A stretch of 64,000 bases of DNA from Gammaproteobacteria bacterium (GCA_009840305.1 VXNY01000024.1:62001-126000); one strand, 5' to 3'. Shown: positions 25,281-36,200, counted from the stretch's first letter. Notes: generated by a model not told the origin, from the sequence alone. A program made the numbers and translations.

Positions 25281-28200
25281 ATGAGCTTTTCTTACAGTAA
25301 CCAAAAGAAGATACCAGTATTCATGAAAAACACACGACCACGCGTTCATCTGTTCCACAGATTGCTTATTACTGTTATTGCAACCACCTTAACGGTGTCA
25401 AGTTTTGCGGGACCTTTAGAGGAATTGCACGATGCAAACAAGAGCGAGGAACGACTAGATTTAGACCTTGTGTATCAGGTATTCAATGATGCAATTTTGA
25501 AGCACCGAAATCTTGACCCAGTTCTCGATGAGTTACGCGATATTGGTGAAAATGCCGAAGTTGATGAACGCACTCGTGCGAAGTCGTACCTCTCCATGGC
25601 TCATCTTTATTGGCGCTATGGTCACTTTGACAGCGCGATTGAAGTAGCTGACAAAGCGATTGAACTAGAAGAAACGACAGACGGTACTCTTCTCAAAGCT
25701 CGCTTACTAGACGCGCAAGGTCAAAGAGGGGATGCTGTCGTATGGTACGAGAAGACTCTCGAACTAACTGAGCTCCCAGAAGAACAAAAATTTATTCGAA
25801 TTCGGCTCGCGATGATCGACGTGCAACCGACGAATGTTGAAGCGTTGATCAATCTTGCCACGGAAGAGGATCAAGAATTTAAGAATCGAGCAGCACTCAC
25901 GCTGGCAGTGCTGGGGCATCCCACAGACGCAGTAAATTTGTATCAGCCCAATCCGGAAAGTAAATACTTTTTCCGCCAACTGTTACGCATTACAGAGTGG
26001 GCGATTCTATGTGAGAACTATGAACTAGCACAACAGAACGCATGGCTCGCGTATGAAACCGCGGAGACTCGTTTTGATGCGCTATATGCTTTGACCCTAG
26101 TCGACGAAGCTTATCGGAAAGCAGAGAGTCTTGAAGAGCTACTCGTCGTCCTCAACGAGAGACAAGACAAAGACCGAGATCTCACTGATTTACACATCGA
26201 CCTGTTGTCAGACTCTGAGCGTTACGATGAGGCAATCGCGCTTTTTCAATCCATGAACGCGAATCCTGAAGATCTCAGTACTCGTTATCGTTTGCTTCAA
26301 ATTTATGATGTAGCAAGACGCACCGATGAAATGGTGGCTGAGTATCGACGACTGATACGGGAAGAACCCGATACGGTGCTATGGTATTCAGGTCTAGCAT
26401 CGCATTTTGTAAGCGTTGCGCAACCGGAGGAGTCTCTCAACGTCTGGTATTTGCTTGAAGAAAACAACCCTGACAATATTGACATCCTCACTCATGGTGG
26501 CAGGTATATGTCTCAAATGGGCTTTGAAGAGGAAGCTATGGCAATTATTGAACGCCATCGCGAAAAACACGGACCTACAACCACAGGTCAGATCTTCATG
26601 TTTGAAGCTCATCTAGCAGATGGTCGCTATGACGAGGCTACCGCGGAATTGGAAGAATTATCTGAAGCGTTGCCAGAAAACTCCGGTGACTTACGTACCG
26701 TAGCTGACGCTTACGAAAGACTGCAACGGTTCGATCTTGCGCTTGAGGTGTTCGTCAAAGTCCGAGAGAGTGAAGAAGGCGAACTTGGGTACGATGATCG
26801 TATGCGGCTCGCGTGGTTAGAAAGCGTGGCTGGAAACCGAGAGGAAGCAATGCGCTTGTGGCAAGACATCTGGCTACGAGAAGACACTCCTGCTCGGCGC
26901 CAATTTGCGGAAGCTCAGTTCTTGCTACTTGCTGCGGAACTCAATCAGTTAGCAACCATCGCAATCGAGATCGAACGCAAACTCTACAACCAAGAAGCCG
27001 ACAAAAACGAGATAAATTTGTTAGTTCGCATTTATACCCAAGTCAGTGATGCTTTTAGTGCCAGCGAAGTCATCGAAGAATTTGCGAAATACACCGATAT
27101 GCCCGAGACAGAACGCTTACGTCAAGTAGGCTTGGTTTATCTGCAATTAAACGAATACGACAAGTACGACAAGATCCTTCGAGAACTTGTAGAGATCGAT
27201 GAAGAAAATCGAATGGAGCACATTCAAAACATCGTCCTTAATGCCGTCGCGTTCACCGTTAATGAAGAGTCAGAAGATAGACTCGAAGACATTTTTTACT
27301 GGCTAGAAGAGCTGCGAAAGTACGATCATGATGCCGTTACTGGAGAGTTTGAGGCTAGTGTATTGTCCATGAGTGGTTTCACAGAAGAAGCCATCGAGAG
27401 TTATCGCTTAGCGTTGGTCCAGCAACCAGAAAATAGCGACAACATGTTGCTCATGGGGGAACTACTGAAAGAGTCGGATCGACAAACTGAAGCAGTTGCG
27501 ATTTTCCAATATATCGCCGAACACGCGAAAGACGACAACGAATTTGTGGTCGCAATCGATGGCATTCTGAACATGATTGGACAGCAACGATTCGGACAAC
27601 GCTTGGCGTTCAATCGACAAGCTGCGTTCAAATGGGCTCATCGCATTATTCTGGAACGAATTACGCAGAAAGAGGACAAGTTTTACTTATATTCTTTATT
27701 GTCCGAAATCGCGACCGAATTTCTTGATACGGAGAGTGAGTTCGTCGCCATCGAAAACTCTATTTCACAGGCAGGTATTCGTCGTTTATCGGTGCTGCGC
27801 GAACTCGTGACCATGTCTACACCTGGGCAAGGTTATTTCTTCTATGGTCGGAGTGTAAACGATCCCGACCGTCAAATTACCTACGGACGTCGCCTCATCG
27901 GTCTACGACAACAATTACCCCCAGAGGTGTATATCAGCATTGCAAAGACCTTGTTGAGTCAAGACGATCAACTAGGAGCTGAGAAAGCTCTTGATCTTAT
28001 CCAAGACATAACCGGCGACCTTGATGTAAATCAGACCAAAGCTGATCTATTTCAGGAGGCTGGCTTTTACAAAAAGGCTCTTGCTTTCTACAGTCACGCG
28101 TTAGCGTTGAATCAGAACAATTTACTATTGCTCATCAAAACTGCGGCTTTAAGAGAAGGGAACGGGCAAGACGAGGTCGCTGCAGATCTTTACATGAAGG

Positions 28201-31200
28201 GAATGCTGAACGTCCTGCGAAGTCAACCTGCGCAACTTTACGCGGGCGTACCCGTGTCCGGTAGCAGTATGGGATGGGGTGGTCCTCAAAACACTAGTGT
28301 GAATCGCGATTACAACACCTACTACGAGCCGCTGATTCAAGGCTTGATCGCTACCTGGCCCGAGGACCCTGTGAAGTCAGAGCAACAGTTCGAAACGTTG
28401 CATGAATTTTTTGTAGATGAACTTGAATATATCCAAACACTTCCTGAACGAGAGGAGGGTCTACAGATCACCAGCTTTTCCCGCTTAGACTACTTTTGTC
28501 GCTTCGTGCGACGACTCTGTTCTGTCCTGGAGCGAGTTGAGTTCGCCCATGCCATGGACTTGGAATTAGCAAGCGTATTTCTCAAAGAGACCTCTGAGGA
28601 GTCTGATACAGATTCATCGGAAGACGAGGTCGACCCTGCGGTCGCGAGCGCCATGAGCATGATTCGATCGATGGGAGTTGCTATGCCTGTCAACATTTCA
28701 GCTATGATCGCTGCGGAGATGGGAGTAGAAACAGGTGGTGCCGCTAGCTTCGCTGACTACCTTCGAGGCGAGTATGAAGCGAACGGCTTGTATCTGTCCG
28801 ACGAATTAGCCGAGTTGCTCGATGATCCGTCTGAGGAGATTGTGGCTGACTCTGATGCAGAAGGTGACTTACTCTCCCAAGAACTTCAAAAGGCAATCGA
28901 CACTAAAGATGTAGAACGTACCGCGCGTTTATTAAATGTTGTTGAATCTTCAAAGCCTGTTGCGCAAATTTTTTATGAATTCTTAGATCAACCGGAATTG
29001 GATGAATCTGTGCCGAATCCTTTTGGTCGAGGTATGTTCGCGATGGTAAATCCTCGAGATGTACTGGGATACGCACGTTCGATTCTTGGTGAACGCGAGT
29101 ACGTCCGTATGGTACCAGTCATCACCGGCAAGCTCCAAGCGGAACCCTCTCATTTACTGGGGACGATTATGTCTGATCCAGAATTGATCGCAGAGTTAGA
29201 AGAAGTAGTCGGACCATTCTTTCGAAACTTTGACGAGATTAAAGTAGTCCTCGAAGAACCCGATAACATAGATGCGCGCCGGAGTCTGCAGTATGGAAAC
29301 ATGGGATTGTGGCACTACATTCAAGCACGAGACAATCCCAATGAAAGCATCGAATTCTACGAGTACGTAGTAGAAAGTATTCCGCCAGACCCACCTCCTT
29401 ACCAACCACATGTGCGCACGTTATCGGAAATCTACCGAGAGTTAGTAAAGCTCGATTTAACAGGCTCACAGCGTAAGAAGTTGCAAACAGCTACCTTGGA
29501 AATGGTGAAGACTATTGACTTTCAACAAGAGTACGTGGCGCGATCAATATGGGAACTGGTCGCGATCTTTGATGCGCATCCAGATAACTTGAACGTACTT
29601 TTGACTGTCTATGAAGCGGTAGATCAAAGACAATCAGAAGATTGGAAGCTTGAAGAAATCCTTCCTGCTTACTACGAAGGATCAAAGCAAGAGGCGTTTC
29701 TGACTCTGTTAGATATGAATCCCAGCGAGCAAATCGTTTGGGCGATACCGAATATATTAGGCAGTCTGTTTCAAGATGAAATCATCGCGACAGTTCAACA
29801 AATGGTTGAGGGCGAGTGTATTTCCGAAGAACAAGTCGCAAAGCTTCGAGAGGTTATTCCATATCGCTTGAGTCGATTCAACAACGACTCACAAGCCCGC
29901 CAAAAATTGCAAACTGACTTCACCCGTGGCCTAATCCAATGTTTCCCCGAGGAAACGACGTACCGGACCGAGCTACTACGCTCGACCTTAAATAACAACG
30001 ATGTTCAAAGCACGCGGGAGTTGTTTAATGAAGTCTATGAATTAGATAAAGAAAACGAGTCGATCCGAGCGGCATACTTCTTTTGGAATAAACTGCGTGA
30101 ATTCTATGACGACGCGCTGAAAGTCGCGACCGATGGTGGTCCTGACCTCCGCAACCGGGAAGTATTGGAGGATATCGTCGCGCGAAATTCAGAGAACATT
30201 AGAAATGGAGGTGCAGACGCTTACTTATTGATGAGGCTGATACCTAGCGAACTGCGTCAGACTGACGAATTCTCAGCGCCGCCAATAGTAGATCGATATC
30301 CAAAAAACGTCGCTAGGGCAGCTACCAAAATCTTGGAACTTGATGAAACCGCTACGGCTACCGAAGCTGCCGAGGCTGTTCGACTGTTTTGGCGCAATAT
30401 AAATTTACAGAGTTTGGACACCAGTTCGCCTTACTCTATGGGCGGATCCACGACTCTTATGTTTCTCGATTGGCCGGTTGACTTTGAAGAGTCGGGGCAC
30501 GTGAGCTTCTATGGATCTGGCTTCTACTCCCCAGGAAACGTGGCGGTTAACTGGGCTACCTACGTCAGCTCTTCTAACACTCAATACGGACGACAAACCG
30601 ACTACGAGCGGTTGTTGGATCGTACGATCAAGACCTATCCGCTGGGGCGCGAACTGGAACTTTTACTTCGGTCCCAAAACAATCCATACGATCCCTACCA
30701 GTATCGGTATTTTTACGGAAACCAAACCGACGAAAAATCAAGGTGGTACGAAGTAATCCGCGCCGCGTACGGACATCACCCCGATGACCTTAAACAACGA
30801 TTGCAAGAACTCACCGACAAGATTCTGACAGGTCGGGCCAACGAGCATGAATTCATGATGTGGATGCACCTATTAAATGAGTCTCAAACCCAACCAGCCG
30901 TTGAAGTGATTGCCAAATTCGAGGAATGGGCTGGTGCGATTGACGCTCCTACACAACCACAACTGATTAACATAGCTCGATTTTTTGCCGGTTTAGGTGA
31001 GTGGGAGCAAGCGATCGAAGTTTATAAGCTCTTGGTCGTGAATCGCGCAGACTTCAACGAGTTTCAGGATAGTCGTTATTATGGCCCGTCAAGTAATCAG
31101 CCTCTATCTATAGCACTCATCCTCGACGATGTTATTAAGGGGTTACCATTAAGTGAAAGTCGGAAGTTCATCAGGAATGTACTGCCGGTAATTCAGCGAT

Positions 31201-32189
31201 TTGATGATGAGGATATTGGTCGGTTTATTTCAGATCTATTCAACCTTGAAGTCTTAGCTAAAGTATTTAAACCTGAGGAGATTTTCGAACTTGCTCGCGA
31301 AATTCGCGCGACGACCACTCTGCCGAACGATCACAACACACCTTTGAAACCGTTTGAAGCTTTACCGCTCATCGCCGGTATTCAGATACAGATTGATGCA
31401 TCCGAGTACAACGTCGCGCTCAATCAAATTCGCCAATTAACATCCAAGGAAAATGTTGCTTCAACTTCAGATAGCGGCGATATAAATATTGATCGATTCA
31501 GTCCTTTTGGTTACGTCAATGACTTCTACTACGTGGATAACATGATTCGAGAGTTTTCCAACTCATTGGGAATTTCGGTGCCTCAGCTACAAAACATGGC
31601 AGGTGATGGTTTTACTTCGAGTGCGCAACTATTATTTGCCTTGCGAGATAAACTGTTTGACTTTGAGAATGGAACTTGGATGGACCGTTTGTCCAATGGA
31701 TTGTTGCAGCTCTTAGAAAACGACTCTGTGGAACAAACCACTGTAGTTGAGCTTCTCGCGGTCATGTACAACGAGTACTACAAACTAGAAAAGTATGAGA
31801 GTAGCAACGCGCTTGCAACCAGCCTGAGCCAATGGTTAATAGACAATTTAGAAAATCTCTCTGAGACCGACTTAGTTCCTTTTGCTTATCTAGCAAGTCA
31901 GGCCGAATTTTCGTTGACGCCGTCGCTGTTTTCCAAAATGCTGCAGTTTGGATACTTTTCAACCGAACAACGCATTACACTGATTCAGAAGTTAAGGGAA
32001 ACAAGCAACCCTGAAGACGTTTTTCTAGCAGTTCAAGAAATTCCTCTTGAGACTTCGGGGCTTTCCATGCTCAAAGAACTTCGAGAAGTTGGAGCATCAG
32101 TGAATCAGGAAGAATTTGTTGCTAACTTGGATGCAAGAATTGAAGTTCTTGAGTCAGCGCTTTCAACGTTGGAGATTCGAGTACTGTAA
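25281..32189 (+). CDS. giant exported TPR-like repeat protein, paralog 2 (2302 aa)
   Basis: Full-length paralog of the genes at 18224 and 36521. The first ATG has no ribosome binding site; starting at Met15 (25323) gives a better signal peptide (basic MKNTRPRVHLFHR, a hydrophobic stretch, then SSFAG) and has AGAAG upstream, so 25323 is a credible alternative start. The N-terminal 1000 residues closely follow paralog 1, with GEFEASVLSMSGF from Gly688 and NRDYNTYYEP from Asn1008. The C-terminal half is more divergent but keeps FWRNINLQSL (from Phe1703) and the final GLSMLKELREVG. An insert around residues 1110-1160 is rich in Ser, Glu, Met and Ala. The protein is acidic throughout and predicted periplasmic or surface-associated. 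Function unknown. Confidence 0.87.
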   Translation: MSFSYSNQKKIPVFMKNTRPRVHLFHRLLITVIATTLTVSSFAGPLEELHDANKSEERLDLDLVYQVFNDAILKHRNLDPVLDELRDIGENAEVDERTRAKSYLSMAHLYWRYGHFDSAIEVADKAIELEETTDGTLLKARLLDAQGQRGDAVVWYEKTLELTELPEEQKFIRIRLAMIDVQPTNVEALINLATEEDQEFKNRAALTLAVLGHPTDAVNLYQPNPESKYFFRQLLRITEWAILCENYELAQQNAWLAYETAETRFDALYALTLVDEAYRKAESLEELLVVLNERQDKDRDLTDLHIDLLSDSERYDEAIALFQSMNANPEDLSTRYRLLQIYDVARRTDEMVAEYRRLIREEPDTVLWYSGLASHFVSVAQPEESLNVWYLLEENNPDNIDILTHGGRYMSQMGFEEEAMAIIERHREKHGPTTTGQIFMFEAHLADGRYDEATAELEELSEALPENSGDLRTVADAYERLQRFDLALEVFVKVRESEEGELGYDDRMRLAWLESVAGNREEAMRLWQDIWLREDTPARRQFAEAQFLLLAAELNQLATIAIEIERKLYNQEADKNEINLLVRIYTQVSDAFSASEVIEEFAKYTDMPETERLRQVGLVYLQLNEYDKYDKILRELVEIDEENRMEHIQNIVLNAVAFTVNEESEDRLEDIFYWLEELRKYDHDAVTGEFEASVLSMSGFTEEAIESYRLALVQQPENSDNMLLMGELLKESDRQTEAVAIFQYIAEHAKDDNEFVVAIDGILNMIGQQRFGQRLAFNRQAAFKWAHRIILERITQKEDKFYLYSLLSEIATEFLDTESEFVAIENSISQAGIRRLSVLRELVTMSTPGQGYFFYGRSVNDPDRQITYGRRLIGLRQQLPPEVYISIAKTLLSQDDQLGAEKALDLIQDITGDLDVNQTKADLFQEAGFYKKALAFYSHALALNQNNLLLLIKTAALREGNGQDEVAADLYMKGMLNVLRSQPAQLYAGVPVSGSSMGWGGPQNTSVNRDYNTYYEPLIQGLIATWPEDPVKSEQQFETLHEFFVDELEYIQTLPEREEGLQITSFSRLDYFCRFVRRLCSVLERVEFAHAMDLELASVFLKETSEESDTDSSEDEVDPAVASAMSMIRSMGVAMPVNISAMIAAEMGVETGGAASFADYLRGEYEANGLYLSDELAELLDDPSEEIVADSDAEGDLLSQELQKAIDTKDVERTARLLNVVESSKPVAQIFYEFLDQPELDESVPNPFGRGMFAMVNPRDVLGYARSILGEREYVRMVPVITGKLQAEPSHLLGTIMSDPELIAELEEVVGPFFRNFDEIKVVLEEPDNIDARRSLQYGNMGLWHYIQARDNPNESIEFYEYVVESIPPDPPPYQPHVRTLSEIYRELVKLDLTGSQRKKLQTATLEMVKTIDFQQEYVARSIWELVAIFDAHPDNLNVLLTVYEAVDQRQSEDWKLEEILPAYYEGSKQEAFLTLLDMNPSEQIVWAIPNILGSLFQDEIIATVQQMVEGECISEEQVAKLREVIPYRLSRFNNDSQARQKLQTDFTRGLIQCFPEETTYRTELLRSTLNNNDVQSTRELFNEVYELDKENESIRAAYFFWNKLREFYDDALKVATDGGPDLRNREVLEDIVARNSENIRNGGADAYLLMRLIPSELRQTDEFSAPPIVDRYPKNVARAATKILELDETATATEAAEAVRLFWRNINLQSLDTSSPYSMGGSTTLMFLDWPVDFEESGHVSFYGSGFYSPGNVAVNWATYVSSSNTQYGRQTDYERLLDRTIKTYPLGRELELLLRSQNNPYDPYQYRYFYGNQTDEKSRWYEVIRAAYGHHPDDLKQRLQELTDKILTGRANEHEFMMWMHLLNESQTQPAVEVIAKFEEWAGAIDAPTQPQLINIARFFAGLGEWEQAIEVYKLLVVNRADFNEFQDSRYYGPSSNQPLSIALILDDVIKGLPLSESRKFIRNVLPVIQRFDDEDIGRFISDLFNLEVLAKVFKPEEIFELAREIRATTTLPNDHNTPLKPFEALPLIAGIQIQIDASEYNVALNQIRQLTSKENVASTSDSGDINIDRFSPFGYVNDFYYVDNMIREFSNSLGISVPQLQNMAGDGFTSSAQLLFALRDKLFDFENGTWMDRLSNGLLQLLENDSVEQTTVVELLAVMYNEYYKLEKYESSNALATSLSQWLIDNLENLSETDLVPFAYLASQAEFSLTPSLFSKMLQFGYFSTEQRITLIQKLRETSNPEDVFLAVQEIPLETSGLSMLKELREVGASVNQEEFVANLDARIEVLESALSTLEIRVL

Positions 32190-32369
32190 CCGATTTTCTA
32201 AAATTTAGTGAATTCTAGGAGAGGCTTTTAGTTCACCCACATGGTCCCTAGAGACTCTTGCTGAGTCTTGAGTTCCTTAGAAATTGCAAGACTACTGAGT
32301 TTGACGTACACTATATAAGATGTAGATCACAATCTCAGTTAAAAAAGCAGAAGACAACGTGGCATTTCT

Positions 32370-34265
32370 ATGGCTACAGTAGGTAAAAGGAAGAGTTGGC
32401 ACTTCTTCGCAGTCGTAGCGTGTATTGTTACGTTGGGTGGTTTCAGCTTGGGGTATTTCCTGTCAAATAACTTCACCGAGATTTCAAGGAACCTAGACAC
32501 ACCACAAACTATCTCTTCAGAGGGTGCCGACAGCGATGAAGATTTCAACCGACTGATATCTGCACGTTCGCTCAAAAATCTTAGTGACGCTTCTCATTTT
32601 GGAAGTTTCTTTGACAGAACGAAAGCGATTCTCAAGTATGTAACGACCGCAGACATCGAACTTGTTCATCAATTGTGGAACGCGTCGAAAGAACTACAGT
32701 CTCCCAAATTTCAAGAAGAACTCCAACACAACCTGATTCAGCGGTGGGCAGTGCTTGATCCGTACGACGCTATTGAAACGGTGAGAGATGACTTGCCAAC
32801 TCGGAGACAAAGTGCGGCTATCGAATTGATTTATCGCGAATGGTCCCTGTCGAATCTGGAAGATGCTATCGGATTCGCGCAAGACTTGGGTGTCGACCAC
32901 CAGAACAGCGCCGTGACTGGGATCGTCTTCTCTCGAGAAGACTTATCGCCAAAACAACTTCGAGAGATCGCCCGTAGACTAGATCGTGAATTGGTTGCAA
33001 TCGAACTATTAAAAGCGACCAAGAACGACATTGTGATCGACTTCCCTGTACAGGAATGGAATGTGTTCGTCAGAAAACATTTGGATCGATTTCAAAATCT
33101 TAGCGATGACGAATTTCGAATGCTGGCAGAGATCGGTCATTCGTGGGTACTTCAGGAGGGTGCTTCAGTGTTTGAAGAAATGCAAGCATCACTTCCTGAA
33201 AACACCTCGCTATTGAAAACCGTGACTGGTGTCGCAGAAGAGCTAATCAGTACACACCCTCGACTCGCACTTGACTTCGTGCTCAAAGGAGTCGACCTAG
33301 AACAAGAAATTGGCTACCACGAGTTAGCTATCGAAATGATCTCCCGATGGGCAAAAACTGACCCTAGCGAAGCACTTGTAGCTACTGAAGGCATCAAAGC
33401 ATATTCGATGCGCCGTCAAATGCACAGAAGAGTTTTCGAACAATGGGCAGTTCCCGATCCATATGTCCTCTTGGACGGTCTCAGCGAGCTTCCCGATAAT
33501 CTACAAAACCTCGCTCAAGAAATCGCGCTGACCGAACTCGCAAAACACTTTCCGCAAACAGTGATCGGAATGCTCGGTGATCTGACCGTGCGGGGAAATC
33601 GCGACCAAGTCGCCAAGGCTATAGTCGCAAGCTGGGCCTTGACTGATCTTCCAAGTACTTTGGAGTGGATCGCGAGTGAACCTCTGGTTGCACATAGAAG
33701 AGGCAGCTTGAAGGAACTAGCATTTAAGACTCTGGCGATCACGGACCCACAACTTGCCTTGGAGATTGCTTTGCAACAACCGCTCAAAACCAACGGAGAA
33801 GGATGGGAAGAGGACGTGATCGACCAAGTGATTTTGCGGGACATGGATACGGCAGTTACCATGATTCCGCGCGCACGAACCAGCGAGACTAGGTTTCGCG
33901 CTTATGATTTCGCAGTCATTGTGTCGCTATTTGACTCAGACTTCGAGTTCGCAACGGAGCTGTTCCTAGATCTGACTGAAGAGAAATCCAGAGCACCTAA
34001 TTCAATTGATTTGTTTTCTCGGCTAGCACCCGAAAGACTCTTTGAGTTGTTAGGTGTGATACGGTCTGTCGAAGCGAGAACGGATGCAGCACGTTCTCTT
34101 CTGTGGAACCAAGAAGACAAGGGCTTATTTTCGACTGCACAAATCAATCTTCTTCGCGAAATAGAGCGTTCTGAACAAAAAGAATTACCTAGCCGCATGT
34201 CGACTCGCTTACGGGAAGCACATATCGAACTTCAAAACGCGATAGAAGCGGAAGGTACCAATTAG
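32370..34265 (+). CDS. membrane-anchored W-x(3)-D-P repeat protein, paralog A (631 aa)
   Basis: One membrane segment near residues 11-31 (FFAVVACIVTLGGFSLGYFL) with basic residues before it predicts a cytoplasmic N-terminus and a large periplasmic domain. The domain is helical and carries a recurring motif W-[AS]-x(2)-[DN]-x(3)-[AT]: RWAVLDPYDAIETV, EWSLSNLEDAIGFA, RWAKTDPSEALVAT, QWAVPDPYVLLDGL, SWALTDLPSTLEWI and LAITDPQLALEIAL. It is collinear with the following 633-residue gene, so the pair arose by duplication. I recognise no named family; the repeat looks like a helical-hairpin solenoid related in style to TPR or HEAT. No strong ribosome binding site is seen (AGAAG about 17 bases upstream). 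It begins 180 bp after giant paralog 2. Confidence 0.82.
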   Translation: MATVGKRKSWHFFAVVACIVTLGGFSLGYFLSNNFTEISRNLDTPQTISSEGADSDEDFNRLISARSLKNLSDASHFGSFFDRTKAILKYVTTADIELVHQLWNASKELQSPKFQEELQHNLIQRWAVLDPYDAIETVRDDLPTRRQSAAIELIYREWSLSNLEDAIGFAQDLGVDHQNSAVTGIVFSREDLSPKQLREIARRLDRELVAIELLKATKNDIVIDFPVQEWNVFVRKHLDRFQNLSDDEFRMLAEIGHSWVLQEGASVFEEMQASLPENTSLLKTVTGVAEELISTHPRLALDFVLKGVDLEQEIGYHELAIEMISRWAKTDPSEALVATEGIKAYSMRRQMHRRVFEQWAVPDPYVLLDGLSELPDNLQNLAQEIALTELAKHFPQTVIGMLGDLTVRGNRDQVAKAIVASWALTDLPSTLEWIASEPLVAHRRGSLKELAFKTLAITDPQLALEIALQQPLKTNGEGWEEDVIDQVILRDMDTAVTMIPRARTSETRFRAYDFAVIVSLFDSDFEFATELFLDLTEEKSRAPNSIDLFSRLAPERLFELLGVIRSVEARTDAARSLLWNQEDKGLFSTAQINLLREIERSEQKELPSRMSTRLREAHIELQNAIEAEGTN

Positions 34266-34298
34266 TCTAATGTACTTTAGCATCAAGGCTTTACATCA

Positions 34299-36200
34299 AT
34301 GAAGGCAACACAAAAACTGCAAAACTTGTTTCTATTCGGTTTGGTTGTGATTGTTCTAGCAACTGGTTCTACAGCGATTGGGTATTTCGTCACTACTGGA
34401 GCCAGAGACGCTGATCTTCCAAAATCTGTGAAAACAGAAATTGCCGTACAAGTAACCAGAGCGGAAAAACAGAGTTCTCAAATGGATGCTACTTACACAC
34501 TCGTCGATTTCTTGGATAGTACCCCGTTTGATAGTCAATTGGAACGATCCAGTGCACTCTACGACTTGTTTGCACATGTTGATTTGGAGATGCTTCCAGA
34601 CTATTGGGAACAAGCACAAAACCTTGAAGCATCTAATGTGCGCGCCGAGATTCAGAATGTGATCATTCAACGATGGTCGGTGTTAGACCAGATAGCGGCG
34701 TTAGATGTCATTGAAAGAGAAGCTGCTGATGCTCGGAAGCATGTTCTCTTTGATTTTGTGTTTCATGAATGGTCGTTAATCGACTTAGAGAGTGCCGTCG
34801 ACTATGTTGGTGGTCTTGAGAAGGATGCTCAACAACGGGCGATAGCAAGCGTCGTGAGAGCACGCGAAGACTTGACCTACAAGCAGCGACGAGAAATAGC
34901 TCGACGGCTTGATTGTGAGTGGGTCGCGATTAATGTTTTGAGGGAGACTACCGACTCAGCCGTAATCGACAAGCCCGCACAGGAGTGGAGGTCTTTCATT
35001 TGGGAAAACAAAGACGATTTACCAAATCTGAGCGAAGCACAAAACCGAATGTTGGGTCAGCTCGCCTACTCTTGGATAGTACGAGACGGAGTCGACGCGT
35101 TCGAAAAGATGCGACATTCTTTGCCTTCTGATTTCTCGTTATTGGAAATCACTAAATCTGTTAGCTTAGAACTCATTGACGCTAACCCACAGTTAGCATT
35201 TGATCTCGTCGTTGCGGGAAAGCTACGCGAAAAAGAGACCGCATACCTTCAACTTGCTATGGATGTGGTCACGGAATGGGCTAAAACTGATCCCAGTAAA
35301 GCTTTTGACGCGACGGGTGCAGTTATAGGACAGGCGTTTCAGATGAGATTACGACAAAGACTATTATGGGCGTGGGCACAGAACAACCCTGAATCTCTGT
35401 TAAATAGTGTGGGCGAGATACCGAAATCATTGCAATTGAAAGCCCGCAAGACTGCGTTTACTTATATTGCTAGACAGTCGCCCCATAAGGTTCGAGCAAT
35501 GTTAAGCAGTGTAGCGGACCCTAATTATCGAAACGTAATCGCAGATTCAGTTGTGAAGGGTTGGGCATTGACCGATCTACCCGGAACGCTCGAATGGATT
35601 GACTCAGATGACAGTCTCGCTGCCTTCCGATACGACTTGCAGAGATCGGCCTACTTCTCTCTAGCAAAAGAGAATCCTAAACTTGCAGTACAAACAGCGG
35701 CGAAGCAACCACTCAACAACATGAACGAGGGATGGGAAGCCTGGGTGGTCATATGGACCGCGGATGACAACTTGGACATCGCGGCTGGACTGTTAGAGTA
35801 CGTTCGCCCGGGAAAAACAAGAAGTCGAGCCTATAACAGTGTCGTCGAACTTGTTATAGAAGAACAAGATTGGGAACGCGCAATCAATTTAGTGATTCAA
35901 TATGATGACCAAGAAAAACAAATACTCGGTAAACAGATCGGGACCCTCAGTCGCGAGATCCCCATTCGACTGTATAACAAAATCGAAGATTTGGAATCAC
36001 CTTGGTTGAAACGTAGTGTAGCTTGGCAATTGTTCGTGCACAACAAAGACAACGGTACATTTGCTGAAGAACAACTAGCTCAGTTGAAAGAACTCACTGA
36101 GAAACCGGTTCCAAAGCGACCGCAACGAGAACGATCTGCTAGACTTCAAGAGGCTATTGAAAACTTCAACAGAGTATATGAAGAAGAGAAGTCAGATTGA
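34299..36200 (+). CDS. membrane-anchored W-x(3)-D-P repeat protein, paralog B (633 aa)
   Basis: Full-length paralog of the gene at 32370, which ends 33 bp upstream, so the two are probably co-transcribed. One N-terminal membrane segment (near residues 10-30, FLFGLVVIVLATGSTAIGYF) anchors a helical periplasmic domain. Matching repeat motifs are RWSVLDQIAALDVI, EWSLIDLESAVDYV, EWAKTDPSKAFDAT, AWAQNNPESLLNSV, GWALTDLPGTLEWI and LAKENPKLAVQTAA. EREIARRLD-type and PAQEWRSFIWEN-type segments are also shared with paralog A (REIARRLDRE, PVQEWNVFVRKH). No catalytic motif is visible. Its position between two giant TPR genes suggests a part in the same envelope assembly, by inference only. Confidence 0.82.
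   Translation: MKATQKLQNLFLFGLVVIVLATGSTAIGYFVTTGARDADLPKSVKTEIAVQVTRAEKQSSQMDATYTLVDFLDSTPFDSQLERSSALYDLFAHVDLEMLPDYWEQAQNLEASNVRAEIQNVIIQRWSVLDQIAALDVIEREAADARKHVLFDFVFHEWSLIDLESAVDYVGGLEKDAQQRAIASVVRAREDLTYKQRREIARRLDCEWVAINVLRETTDSAVIDKPAQEWRSFIWENKDDLPNLSEAQNRMLGQLAYSWIVRDGVDAFEKMRHSLPSDFSLLEITKSVSLELIDANPQLAFDLVVAGKLREKETAYLQLAMDVVTEWAKTDPSKAFDATGAVIGQAFQMRLRQRLLWAWAQNNPESLLNSVGEIPKSLQLKARKTAFTYIARQSPHKVRAMLSSVADPNYRNVIADSVVKGWALTDLPGTLEWIDSDDSLAAFRYDLQRSAYFSLAKENPKLAVQTAAKQPLNNMNEGWEAWVVIWTADDNLDIAAGLLEYVRPGKTRSRAYNSVVELVIEEQDWERAINLVIQYDDQEKQILGKQIGTLSREIPIRLYNKIEDLESPWLKRSVAWQLFVHNKDNGTFAEEQLAQLKELTEKPVPKRPQRERSARLQEAIENFNRVYEEEKSD

Noticed and set aside
32284-32319. Promoter before the 631-residue gene (TTGCAA or TTGACG with TATAAG)
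   Set aside because: Spacings are 24 and 7 bases, neither usable for sigma70.
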